Origin: Ichthyosporea sp. XGB-2017a
Lineage: Eukaryota > Opisthokonta > Ichthyosporea
Direction: 5' to 3'
DNA: 64,000 bases
NCBI GenBank assembly: GCA_002811675.1
Contig: PDIM01000002.1
Coordinates: 1 to 64,000 of the forward strand
Part shown: piece by piece, positions 42,335 through 52,233 of the stretch
Position numbering within the stretch: the first letter of the stretch is position 1
How the letters are laid out: each line of letters opens with the position of its first letter
The notes under the pieces: generated by a model
Told to the model about the DNA's origin: nothing
Database searches by the model: none
What the model saw: the letters and a program-made list of their open reading frames with translations, nothing else
Program-made: the position numbers and the translations under genes

Positions 42335-45326
42335 TCAGGGCTTTTCTATTTGGGGGCGCTCTTCTTCCAGCCGATAATTACCTGCTTTCTTTAATTGCCT
42401 TCTCAATTGCGTTGCTTCCCTCTGAAGTTCCCACAACTCATTTACATCCGAGGAACTGCCCTTCGATTCGCTGTTTGAGAAACTCATTCTATTCATCTGC
42501 GCATAGAGAACATCCAACTTTCGATCCAAATCGTTTAATTTTGACGCCAGCAGCTCGGGACTCTCTTCCTCAAATGTTCGGAGTTCGTCAAGAGACTGAG
42601 AATGAGAGTCACTCAATTTTGTTTCTTTTGGCTCCAATTCCAGAGACATTTCATACGCTTCGTCTTCATTGTAATAGCTAACATTCAATAAATAGTGCCT
42701 TACAATGGGCTTGGACGTAAAAGAATACTTCATATGCTCTTGAAACAAAAGAAAATCTCTAATGGGATCTTGAGTTTCATTCACTGAGTCTACATTATCC
42801 ACCTCTTCGTGCAATTTGCCTTTATGCTCTTTTTTCACATAATCAAGAAATGCAAAGTCCGTTAAATGAACTCCAAGATATGGTATAATTGCCAGTGATG
42901 AATTTGCCCTTCCTCCCCTTTTTTGTTCCAAAGTGTTTCTGTATTTCCTAAAATTTGATTCTTCAGACATTAGAATGGCTAGCTCTCGAAGTTGCTTGTG
43001 GCGCTTTGAAGATACAAGGGCCCAAGTTTTTTTTAGTCTGTACACTGGAGTAGCCTGCAAGCCGCTAATTACAGCTTTCAAGGAGTTGAAATTGCAATAA
43101 TCTTTAAGTTTCTCGGCAATAATAACAAATTGCTGAATTACGCGAGCTCGCATATTTGGACTCTCCCATTTCAAAACACAAGTGCCCACAAATAGTGCAA
43201 TTCTATTGAACTGTTCGATCATCGTTACAACATTAGAAGCATTTACCCCTTCAAGGAACAAATTATACACATATAATATACAAAAAGGTCACCATACCAT
43301 TCAAACCAGCACAAATGTAAACAATTAATTGAAACTTACTCTTCAAATCTTTGTCCATCCATGAGCAATTCATAAACTCACTTCTTTCAATTTGGGAAAA
43401 GTGAAAAGCATCAATCAAGGTGAGCTCCTTGGCAACATTTTCAGGCTTTAAGTCCATTATATCAGTCCAGTCACAGTTTTCAAGCTCTCCCAAAAGATGG
43501 CCAAGAATTTCACTCCCCATTGATGGCAATGTACTCCCACTCTTTCCCAAAGACCCCTTCTTTGAATTCTTTCGACTGCTTGGCGATTTGAAAAGATTGC
43601 CCGTTGAACCATCTACACGCTTTTCCTTAACCTTTTTCGCTTTAGAGCCACCGTCCTCCCCTGATATTGGCTGCCAATTATCAAATGCTAGTTTTAAAGG
43701 TGGTTGGCTTTTCAACAACGCGCTTCGTTCACCACTAGACCTCATAAGAGAAAGATCACTTTGCATTCTTCTATGGTTATGAACAGTTTGCTTGTTAACA
43801 AGCTTTGTTTTTCCAGATAATTGAGCGGAATCGTTCTTTCGAACAACATCAGGAGTGTCTACCAGAGTCTCAGATGAAGACAATGTTGCTGCTTCGCTCA
43901 TCGAATTGTGTTTCTTTAATTTTTTTTTCCCTGATGGTGAAAACAACTTCAGTATACTTTTGATTTTTTTTCTTGGGGTTGCGCCTTCTTCACCTTCAAA
44001 AACAGCGGAAGATGCCGATGCAACAGAACCCGTCGAATATAGAGAGGCGCAAGAATCGCGGGCTTCCTTGCCGCTGGTAACTAGAAAGTCTTCGGACTCG
44101 GAGTGGGCCTTGGGTTTCTTTAACTCGTCATTTGGGATCGGGGGAAGCTTCTTGTTGGGAGCAGGGGGAACAAATACACTATCATCAAACGATTCTCTTT
44201 TAGTCTCTACATCAGTCGTCTTTTCTTTGTTGAATTGCAAAATTGCATCTCTCAAATCTGAAACTGATGATGACCTTCTTGCTCTTCTCGGGCTCCTCCC
44301 CGTTCCAGACGGCGATTCAGCCTTGCCTTGAAATGTATCCAGACTTTCACCCTCTGTAGAACCCAGGCACTTACTAATATTTAATAAAATCATATATTGC
44401 CCATTCCAATGCTCAGTCAGCCCCTTTTCTAGTTTTGTCAGGCTAGTCCAAAATGATTTCAGTTCTGTCTTCCATTTCTCAACATCCCGGCCAACCCCTT
44501 TAGGATCTTGAAATATATCCCTCAGTTTCTCAACACTTTCGATTACTTCTTCAAACAATGTTTTACAAAGATCAAAAATAAGAACACCAACCCCCGCTTT
44601 CAAGTTCTTATCGCCGCCCCAACACAACGAAAATCCCTCCCCTTCACACAAAATGCATGAAATACTACCTATGTATTCTCCCATACTTTCCACAGCATCA
44701 CTAACCACATTCAAATTAGTACTAGTTTCACACATAGACAGCTTTTCCTCCATCTGCCCAAAAGATTGCAGAAGCCCCAACATGGCTTTTTCTGTCCCTT
44801 TTAGTATTTCTTTAAATCGTAAATTATCACTGTTCGCGATATGAAGGAAATTAATCATATTTAACCAGCTTTCAGCGCTCCCACTTTTGCCTGATGTTTG
44901 CTGGAAAATTCTTACAGAGCTCTCTACCCCTTTCACTTGAAATGCCAATTCCGACAAGGCACCGTCTTCTTCATATACCCTCTCAGAATGGATTTCTTTC
45001 AAACACAAACAGCCTTCAAAGCAATAGGCACTTGAATTCTTTAGCCGCCAAGTCCTTCTTTTCGCCACAATAAGTACAGAGGACATGACATATAATCTTA
45101 CATAGCGGATAAAGCCAAATCCTTCGTCAAGTTCCACGAAATCCCCAAATAAAAGAACCTCATCACCATGAAGGCTAAGAGAAAAGGGAATATTTTCGAT
45201 TTCATTTCGTACATCTCTGATCGTTACTTTTTTCCCAAAGACACTTTCCATAGGGCTTTTCAAAGCAACAGATGCAGCCCTTACACGGCTCTTTACCGGC
45301 GTCTCAGAACTGTCCAATGAAGCCAT
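42335..45326 (-). CDS. PH-domain Ras guanine nucleotide exchange factor
   Basis: Two exons, 45326-43340 and 43248-42335, joined in frame across a 91-nt GT-AG intron inside the catalytic domain, giving 966 residues. A PH-like domain spans about 55-165 (SLHGDEVLLFGDFVELDEG through SAESWLNMINFLHIAN). A helical region (about 180-330) and a long Ser/Lys-rich disordered region (about 340-590) follow. The CDC25-type RasGEF domain starts at VAKELTLIDAFHFSQIERSEF and continues with LKAVISGLQATPVYRLKKTW and IIPYLGVHLTDFAFLDYVKKE, the structurally conserved regions that open the Ras nucleotide site. A short coiled coil closes the protein. It should activate a Ras-family GTPase at membranes. Which one cannot be told. 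Its stop lies about 600 bp from the SPAG17 start. Confidence 0.9.
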
Positions 45327-45869
45327 GCTTTATCACAAAAACACTTCATAAAGTCAAATCCCCAGCGTCTTGAACGATCTTCCGACGTATCAGTATCGAG
45401 TTAAGAAAATACATAAAACATCAATACAAATTGCCCAATACAAGGTGCTCAGACAAGGTATACAACTTTGCAATTAAGGGATAGCATGCCTTTGCACGAT
45501 ACACAGCACATGCAACAGCATCAACTTGAGTCTAGTAGAGTCTAGAGTAGAGTCTAGAGTAGAGACAACTTGAGTCTAGTAGAGTCTAGAGTAGAGACAA
45601 CTTGAGTCTAGTAGAGTCTAGAGTAGAGACAACTTGAGTCTAGTAGAGTCTAGAGTAGAGACAACTTGAGTCTAGTAGAGTAGTGATTCAGAGTAGCAGA
45701 GGGGAGGGATTGGACACAACCTGCAAACACAACACCCCACAGACCACAGTACAGTACAGTACTGCTGGCTACTGCACCAGCAGGTGACACACATCTTTTG
45801 TGGGGGTTAGGGATACCAGCTGATTCTAGTTCTGTTGCTTTACATTGGTAGTGCAAGAGTTTATATACT
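45327..45869. other. Intergenic region with minisatellite
   Basis: No gene. Holds the 32-bp tandem repeat (45523-45683) and a short CAGTA repeat near 45746-45764. It separates the RasGEF start from the ABCG stop on the same strand. Confidence 0.5.
45523..45683. repeat. Minisatellite, 32-bp unit, about 4.5 copies
   Basis: Units beginning AACTTGAGTCTAGTAGAG start at 45523, 45567, 45599, 45631 and 45663. The last three full spacings are exactly 32 bp. The first unit is longer by 12 bp because of an internal GTCTAGAGTAGA duplication. The units are virtually identical, which points to recent expansion. Confidence 0.92.
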
Positions 45870-48647
45870 TTATTGTGTCTGTAAGTGTTTGTTGGTAGTG
45901 ATTAAAGCTATGAATGACACTATTCTCCAGCCAAGGGCCAGAACAAGCAAAAGACCAAGATCAAAGCCATAATTGCCACTGTCGTATCCAATATACGACA
46001 GATCCTTTTCAACCGGAAAACTTCCTTCGTAGTACTCAGTTTCGGAAATATAAAGAGCCTCTGCAGCGTATCTTCCAAAGGAGATCGCCCACAAGACATT
46101 TAAAGGATAGTAGTCTTGTTCTACTACCTTAAGTCTTGGAGAAATTCCATTCGCTACGCAAAACAAAAATGACAGCATAATTCCAAAAATGTAGGAATTT
46201 TCCTTGCTAAAAACTATAGAAATAAAATACCCAATGCCATATCCGACAAGTTCTACAAAAAATAGAACTCCCAGCAAAGCAGAAAAGTGCATTATTGGAC
46301 GTGTTGATACTACTATGAGGCTAGTGAAAATTAGACCTCCGAAGAACACTAAAGGCAAGTCTGACACATTTTTTGCCAAAAAGTACATTAACCTGCTTTC
46401 TCCTGCCCTGGCTTCGCGGTAGTATACCTTTATATCATCTGCAAATGTATGGTAGCTGCTTACTGTTGTAGCTATACCAACAGTGAGAGGAACGAAGAAT
46501 ACAAAGGCTTGTAAGCTATCGGAATGAATGGGTCTTTCATTGCATCTACTTTCAAGATATGGAGGGCAGAATTTAGCAACAAACTCTCTTAACGGCGGTA
46601 GATACAAATATTCTTCTTGACTGAACACCAACCCAACTACGAGTGCAGCCACTGTGTGTATGGCTAGGAGCACCAATATGAAACGGGGTCTTCGATAATA
46701 CTGGAAAAGAGAACGCTGTAAAAAGAAAAAAAATTGTCGAAAGTAGGGAAATTTCTCTTTTGTGACAACATTTACGTCTGGGGATTCATCACCATCCTCT
46801 TGGACCTCTAAAATATTAATTGGCTCAAACGATGGTTCTCCTTCAACATCATGAACCTTTTCTGGTGCGGCCCCTGCTCCCTGACCCTCGCCGCTCGCTT
46901 CTGTCACAAAGGCAGTTTCTTTCACCTCTTCATTCCCTTCCAACCCATCAGTCCCTGCCATTCTATTCGACTTGAATATGGTACTGCTGTTTTCTTTACA
47001 ATAATTTCTCCACTCTGAGCTAAGGAAAGGTATTTCTGGAACCTCCCCTGAGGGAAGTTTAACCCTGCAATTAACAACATCAAGTACGAAATCACTGGGG
47101 TTTGACATCTCGGGGCATACAAAACCTTTCAGTTCCAAGTATTCTAAAATTGCTAGGGGGGGTCCTTGATAGCCAACCTGACCGTCCTTTGCAAGAAGAA
47201 TGACGTTGTCAAACAGCTTGTACGCTTCATATTTGGGTTGGTGAACAACTGCCACAACAGTTCTTCCTAAATTTGCAATTTCTTTGATAATTTCAGCAAC
47301 TTCGTGAGAAGTCTGAGCGTCCAGTCCCAACATTGGCTCATCCACTATCACTACACCCGGATTCGAAACTAGTTCCACACCAATATTTACCAACTTTTTT
47401 TGCCCTTCAGTTATCGCCTCATCACATACAGGGGACTTCTGAATGCTATCTAAGCGAAGAACCTTTAGGACGGCATTCAGATGCTTATGTTTTTCTCCTT
47501 TGGTCCACGATTTTGGCAACCTAATCAACGCTGATAGTTTTAAAATCTCCTCTATTGAAAGTTCCTCGATATATTCGTTCTCGTGGGGTACAAATCCGAT
47601 ATAACTTTTGAATTCTTTTGGATCAGCCTCTTCGTCGTTGACATATATTTTTCCCTCTGTAAAAGGGACACAGCCAGTTAGCACACTTACAAGGGACGAC
47701 TTTCCAGCTCCAAAAGGACCAAGGATTGCTGTAGCTTCTCCGCACTTGAAGTGTGCATTGATTTGAGTGAGAACACGTTTTGAGTTTTCTACAGTTTTTC
47801 CAAACAATAAATTAGACTTAGTCTTAACTGTAATATCAAGAGACACGTCTTCTAGCCGTATATCAATATTCTTTTTAAGAGCTTTGAAGCATGTGGGAGG
47901 CTCCTCTCCAAATCCTCTCATGAACATAGTTTCTTTGACGTAGAGATCTATAAGCATTCTTTCGTAATGTTTTAAGATAAGATATGCAAGTGCACTAAGC
48001 AAGACTATAAGAAGTGCAATAAGCAAAGGCAAAATCTGAATTCGCCTGGTGCTTCCTAAAGTACAGCTTGTTACAGCGCCACAAGATTCGGGTCCAGTGG
48101 CTCCCATTGGACAAAAGTCGCCATCCTCGCATTTAGTTTGAGTTGTTGGCAACCGACAGTAAAAACCGTACTCTGCTGTCCCGTTTTTGTCATTTTTCCC
48201 CCCGCATATAAGAGGTGGATCTGTACTTTCCTTGCATTGATAACCTGACGTACAATTACGAACCGTTCCGTAAGAGAATAGTTGATCCGCTGTTCTTGTT
48301 CTATCAAATGGTGTGCATGTGTTAATGTCTGTGCAAACTTCAATACTTCCAGTCTGCTGGCTTTTGTCAGAGTATGGGAGGCAGAAGGTATCATAAAGAG
48401 ACTGCTGTTTTAAAGTCACCCCGCTCTTTATATTGCAGTTTATAGAAGTAGCTGCATCTCCTGAACATGTGCAAAATGCCTCTATAGGATTCAGCAAACA
48501 AGCGGTGTTGAAAGCCAATGCACAGAGCTCGGCCTGAGAGTTAGCTGAGGAGACTACTACAAGAAGAAGAAAAACACAAAGTCCTAAAATAAAAGTGCTC
48601 AATTTGATATACACGGTCATTTCGATTGTCCTTTTTTTAAATTTCAT
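45870..48647 (-). CDS. ABCG half-transporter with Cys-rich N-terminal domain; degenerate signature motif
   Basis: 925 residues from the first ATG (48647). An ATG at 48620 gives a cleaner signal peptide (MTVYIKLSTFILGLCVFLLL) and is an equal candidate. The order is signal peptide, Cys-rich extracytoplasmic domain (about 50-210), one TM segment (about 212-232), NBD, charged linker, then a six-TM ABC2 domain (about 650-920). This matches the ABCG24/28-like and fungal Adp1 type. Walker A is GPFGAGKSS (about 310), Walker B VVIVDEPMLGLD, and the H-loop His is kept (VVAVVHQP). The signature reads AITEGQKKLVNIG, with ITEGQ instead of (L/I)SGGQ, so this motif is degenerate. It is head to head with another ABCG gene 872 bp away. 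Confidence 0.9.
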   Translation of the reverse strand: MKFKKRTIEMTVYIKLSTFILGLCVFLLLVVVSSANSQAELCALAFNTACLLNPIEAFCTCSGDAATSINCNIKSGVTLKQQSLYDTFCLPYSDKSQQTGSIEVCTDINTCTPFDRTRTADQLFSYGTVRNCTSGYQCKESTDPPLICGGKNDKNGTAEYGFYCRLPTTQTKCEDGDFCPMGATGPESCGAVTSCTLGSTRRIQILPLLIALLIVLLSALAYLILKHYERMLIDLYVKETMFMRGFGEEPPTCFKALKKNIDIRLEDVSLDITVKTKSNLLFGKTVENSKRVLTQINAHFKCGEATAILGPFGAGKSSLVSVLTGCVPFTEGKIYVNDEEADPKEFKSYIGFVPHENEYIEELSIEEILKLSALIRLPKSWTKGEKHKHLNAVLKVLRLDSIQKSPVCDEAITEGQKKLVNIGVELVSNPGVVIVDEPMLGLDAQTSHEVAEIIKEIANLGRTVVAVVHQPKYEAYKLFDNVILLAKDGQVGYQGPPLAILEYLELKGFVCPEMSNPSDFVLDVVNCRVKLPSGEVPEIPFLSSEWRNYCKENSSTIFKSNRMAGTDGLEGNEEVKETAFVTEASGEGQGAGAAPEKVHDVEGEPSFEPINILEVQEDGDESPDVNVVTKEKFPYFRQFFFFLQRSLFQYYRRPRFILVLLAIHTVAALVVGLVFSQEEYLYLPPLREFVAKFCPPYLESRCNERPIHSDSLQAFVFFVPLTVGIATTVSSYHTFADDIKVYYREARAGESRLMYFLAKNVSDLPLVFFGGLIFTSLIVVSTRPIMHFSALLGVLFFVELVGYGIGYFISIVFSKENSYIFGIMLSFLFCVANGISPRLKVVEQDYYPLNVLWAISFGRYAAEALYISETEYYEGSFPVEKDLSYIGYDSGNYGFDLGLLLVLALGWRIVSFIALITTNKHLQTQ

Positions 48648-49519
48648 TCGCCTTGTAATCCCATCCCCCTTCAACTTCTTCAATAGCCAATATCGTTTTA
48701 TTTCCAAAACAATAATTATCTTTTGGCAATGGATCAGTTACTGAATAAATAGTATACGTTTTTCTTAGAGAGAGAGATTTTAGCGAACTCAAATGGCTGA
48801 AAGGTGCCTTTAGAAATGACAAGGACGGCAATAACAGTCTAGTAGTATTATTGTTAGTGTTCGAGCACCCGCCCAAAAACCATGCATGCATCACGTTATA
48901 ACTCAGTGCGGGGGGCGGTCATGGAGAGGCTTTAATTTAAGCATCTAACATATATGTTATGGTAGTTGCCGGGGAGATACACACATCATGTAGTGAAGTA
49001 GTTTCTGTGCCAGAATATAACACAAAAAGGCCCCGCGCCTGCCCTAATTAGGAAGGTGTTTATATTAGCGGGGCTATATTTAGATCAGGGTGGCTTATTT
49101 ATATTATGAATTGTTATTATTGTTATCGTTATTATTATAATAGTATTACTATGTGACAGAACTATGTAGCTCAGCTAGGGTCTTTCTAGCTTTATAGCGA
49201 ACGACTGTAAACCAAGCATTGTACGAAAAGCTAATAACTGTCCCTGTCATGGTCCCCGGTCAGCTACACTCTGTGATGCAAAAAGCACTAACGCCCGGTT
49301 AAAGCACTAGCTTGTAGGTCACGAATACCAAGTGTGAGCTAAGCTCATGATCATTGGAGTGTGTATAAGTGTTATTCAATCACAACATTAAGAGGGGCTC
49401 AGGCAAGGATTCTGGGTGTATGTAAAAAGCGCTGTATCTCATGGACGTTGATTGGCCACTTTAATTTTGCGATCTGAATTATTAACCTGTAGAGATTTAT
49501 ACAAACACAAAAAGCGGAT
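48648..49519. promoter_or_regulatory. Shared divergent promoter region of the two ABCG genes
   Basis: No gene is seen in these 872 bp between two divergently transcribed ABCG genes. An ATT/TTA-rich stretch lies at about 49085-49155. No strong known motif is repeated near both starts, so joint control is inferred from the head-to-head arrangement alone. Confidence 0.4.
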
Positions 49520-52003
49520 ATGACCATTCCACAAAGACAGCATTTTGCTGCGTCATTGCCTCTTCAAGTTTTTTTGCTACTCGGTCTGTCCGTAGTTGCT
49601 TTAGGGAGTGGTCCAGTAGCGCAGAGCTGCATTAGAAACGGTTTTCCTACTTATGAATATTGCAATAATCTTAATGATGTGTGCACGTTTTGTGCAGCGT
49701 CACACTTTAATGTTTGCAATTGCAATTCTGGTTCTTACTGCAGATCTCCAGATTCTCAATGTATAGCCTGTCCGGCGGGCAAATACTGTCCAAGTGAAAA
49801 TATGACTTCACCCGTTGCGTGTCCCAAGGACCACTATTGCCCCAAGAATAGTGTTCAGCCTATGGAATGCAATGGGTTATCATATTGCGGGGAAGAATCA
49901 GAAAGATACTACTTCGTTGGTGGTCTGCCTATATCAATTCTTCTCTTTGGCCTCATTTTGATTGCCCAGGCATGGAGTATACGGAAAAGAACGGCTGCTA
50001 TATCAGCGATGCCGGTCGATGAGGGTGCTTCGGGGGCTGAAGCAAAGGAAGACGAATCAAAAAGTGAAGAAGGGGAAATAGAAGATACAAAAGAAGAAAT
50101 GTCAACCAGCTTTATACCTATTGATTTAGAACTTATTGATGTTAGCTATTCGATATTGAAAGGCAATCATAAATGTAGTTCCAGGATATCCGAAAAAATT
50201 TTGCTAACTAGTGTGAGCGGGAAATTCCTGAAAGGAACTGTTTCAGGGATCTTGGGGCCATTAGATTCCGGTAAAACAACACTTTTAAATATTCTTACCG
50301 GAAAGTTGCAATGCACAGGGGGCTCTTTGCTAATTAATGACATGGAGGACAATATCAACCGCTATTCCAAGGTGGTAGGCTTTGTATCTCAGCAAAAATT
50401 TTATGCAAAAAATCTTAGTGTGTATGATCTCATCTTCTATTCGGCTCAACTGAGACTTCCTGCTTTATACACCAGGGAAGATTGTATTAAGTGGGTAGAG
50501 AAGACACTAAAAATTATGAATTTGGGACATCTAAGAGATGCCATTGTGTCAGGAAAGGGATCTTTATCAGCTGGTGAATCGCGAAAATTAAATATTGCTA
50601 TTGAAGTGGCAGCGCGTCCTTCTCTCCTGATTCTCGATGAACCTACAGCAAATTTAGATCCTGACGCAGCTTATGAAGTGATGCAGTGTCTTCATGACAT
50701 TGCATATGATGGCACAAACGTAATTTGTGCATTGACCGAGCCTCGAAATGAGATTTTCAAGTTTTTAGACCAAGTTTTACTCTTGTCGATGCAAGGACGA
50801 ATAGCATATTTAGGGCCCACCTCACAATGTTATAGCTATTTTGAGCAACTGGGCTTCCCGGCTCCCCCATTTACAAATGCAATCGATGTCCTTATTGACA
50901 TTTTGTCAGGAAAAATTGCTCGTGAAGGAAGACCCGATTATCACCCTGATGATCTTCTCTTGCTGTGGCAAGAGCAGGCTGGAGACAGCAAACCTGTGGA
51001 ATTGCAAGAAAAAGCCAATAACATGGGGGGCTGGAGAGCTTCTCTCTCAGCGCCATTTCGCAAAGATGATTTTCGCATCACAGCAGGGTATCATTTGCAG
51101 ATATGGATATATTTCAAACGCGTGTGCTTACAAAACATGCACGGTGTCAGATCCTTAATTCAAAGACTTATGATGTATCTCTTTACTGGATGTTACTTGG
51201 GGATTGCTTTTTTCACCACTAGCTACGAGCCGCCAATGCCCTCTGCAGTGGTAGGTACATGCCCCTGTTTATTAAAAAAAGTAACTGTATTGCACGTTAT
51301 AGACGGATTTACAGACACAAGATACAATCACTTTTGCTCGTGCACTCAACCGATAGAGGACGATGTAGGTCTCATGGGAATGTATTTTTGCATGGCACTT
51401 GGGTCTCTATCTGCTGCTCTTGTTGCCAGGGACTTAATACACGAAAACAGAATCTATTTGCATGATAGCTCAGCCGGCCTGAAAATGTCATCTTACTTCA
51501 TTGCCAAGAATTTAAGTTACACTGTACAAGCATTTATTTTTTCTGTGTTCTTTTTGAGCTCATTTATTCTCATTGCGGCCCCCTTTGCTTCTTATGGACG
51601 TTTGCTAGGGGTCACATTTGTCTTAATATATGCCTCCCAAGGTTTGGGATCTATATGCGCATTCACTTTCAACTCTGATAGAGGCCCATTCTATGCAGCT
51701 GTCCTTGCTCTCGCATGGTCTGTTTGCAGTGGTTACGTATTTGATGTTAAAAAAATGGATGCCTTTGGCGATATGTCGTATCCCCGCTGGATTGGGCAAG
51801 CTCTCTTTGACGCTGAAACGAAAGAATTTACTGAAAATGCTATGCTCGAGCCAGCATTGGCTGAATATGCAGAGGAGAGGTATGGCTATGAGATCGACTC
51901 ATATACCAAGTCTTGCGGTTATGTCTTTGTAATTGGGATTGTTTTGCGAATCATCGCATTTATCGCCCTTAAGTTGAGGTGTTATACCACCAACAAAGTA
52001 TAA
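49520..52003 (+). CDS. ABCG half-transporter with Cys-rich N-terminal domain; H-loop His missing
   Basis: 827 residues, intronless, ATG start and signal peptide (LPLQVFLLLGLSVVALGSG). A Cys-rich domain (about 35-128, with CPAGKYCPS and CPKDHYCPKN) precedes one TM segment (about 131-153), the NBD and a C-terminal ABC2 membrane domain (about 535-825). Walker A is GPLDSGKTT (about 246), the signature is SLSAGESRKLNIA (near consensus), and Walker B is LLILDEPTANLD. The H-loop, normally CAIHQP, is CALTEP with Thr406 in place of His. This is the reverse of its divergent neighbour, which keeps His but has a degenerate signature. The two are likely partners. Substrate unknown. It ends tail to tail with the GT32-like gene, about 230 bp away. 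Confidence 0.9.
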   Translation: MTIPQRQHFAASLPLQVFLLLGLSVVALGSGPVAQSCIRNGFPTYEYCNNLNDVCTFCAASHFNVCNCNSGSYCRSPDSQCIACPAGKYCPSENMTSPVACPKDHYCPKNSVQPMECNGLSYCGEESERYYFVGGLPISILLFGLILIAQAWSIRKRTAAISAMPVDEGASGAEAKEDESKSEEGEIEDTKEEMSTSFIPIDLELIDVSYSILKGNHKCSSRISEKILLTSVSGKFLKGTVSGILGPLDSGKTTLLNILTGKLQCTGGSLLINDMEDNINRYSKVVGFVSQQKFYAKNLSVYDLIFYSAQLRLPALYTREDCIKWVEKTLKIMNLGHLRDAIVSGKGSLSAGESRKLNIAIEVAARPSLLILDEPTANLDPDAAYEVMQCLHDIAYDGTNVICALTEPRNEIFKFLDQVLLLSMQGRIAYLGPTSQCYSYFEQLGFPAPPFTNAIDVLIDILSGKIAREGRPDYHPDDLLLLWQEQAGDSKPVELQEKANNMGGWRASLSAPFRKDDFRITAGYHLQIWIYFKRVCLQNMHGVRSLIQRLMMYLFTGCYLGIAFFTTSYEPPMPSAVVGTCPCLLKKVTVLHVIDGFTDTRYNHFCSCTQPIEDDVGLMGMYFCMALGSLSAALVARDLIHENRIYLHDSSAGLKMSSYFIAKNLSYTVQAFIFSVFFLSSFILIAAPFASYGRLLGVTFVLIYASQGLGSICAFTFNSDRGPFYAAVLALAWSVCSGYVFDVKKMDAFGDMSYPRWIGQALFDAETKEFTENAMLEPALAEYAEERYGYEIDSYTKSCGYVFVIGIVLRIIAFIALKLRCYTTNKV

Positions 52004-52233
52004 AAAAGGCAATGGTATAACTTTCGCACAAGTCATCAGTTTTAAGCTATGGAGAACAGAACCTCGCTATTGTATCTTCTAGTAGTCAGCAACCTGTAAA
52101 ATAAATAAATGTTCAGTAATTGCGAATTGCTCGAAATAGGTATGTAACAACCGTGCGATTAAGGATGAGGCAGCATCTTAATTTTCGCTGCAAATAGATA
52201 GTGCTTTTTGGTGCTAGTGGTGTTCTTAATGTA

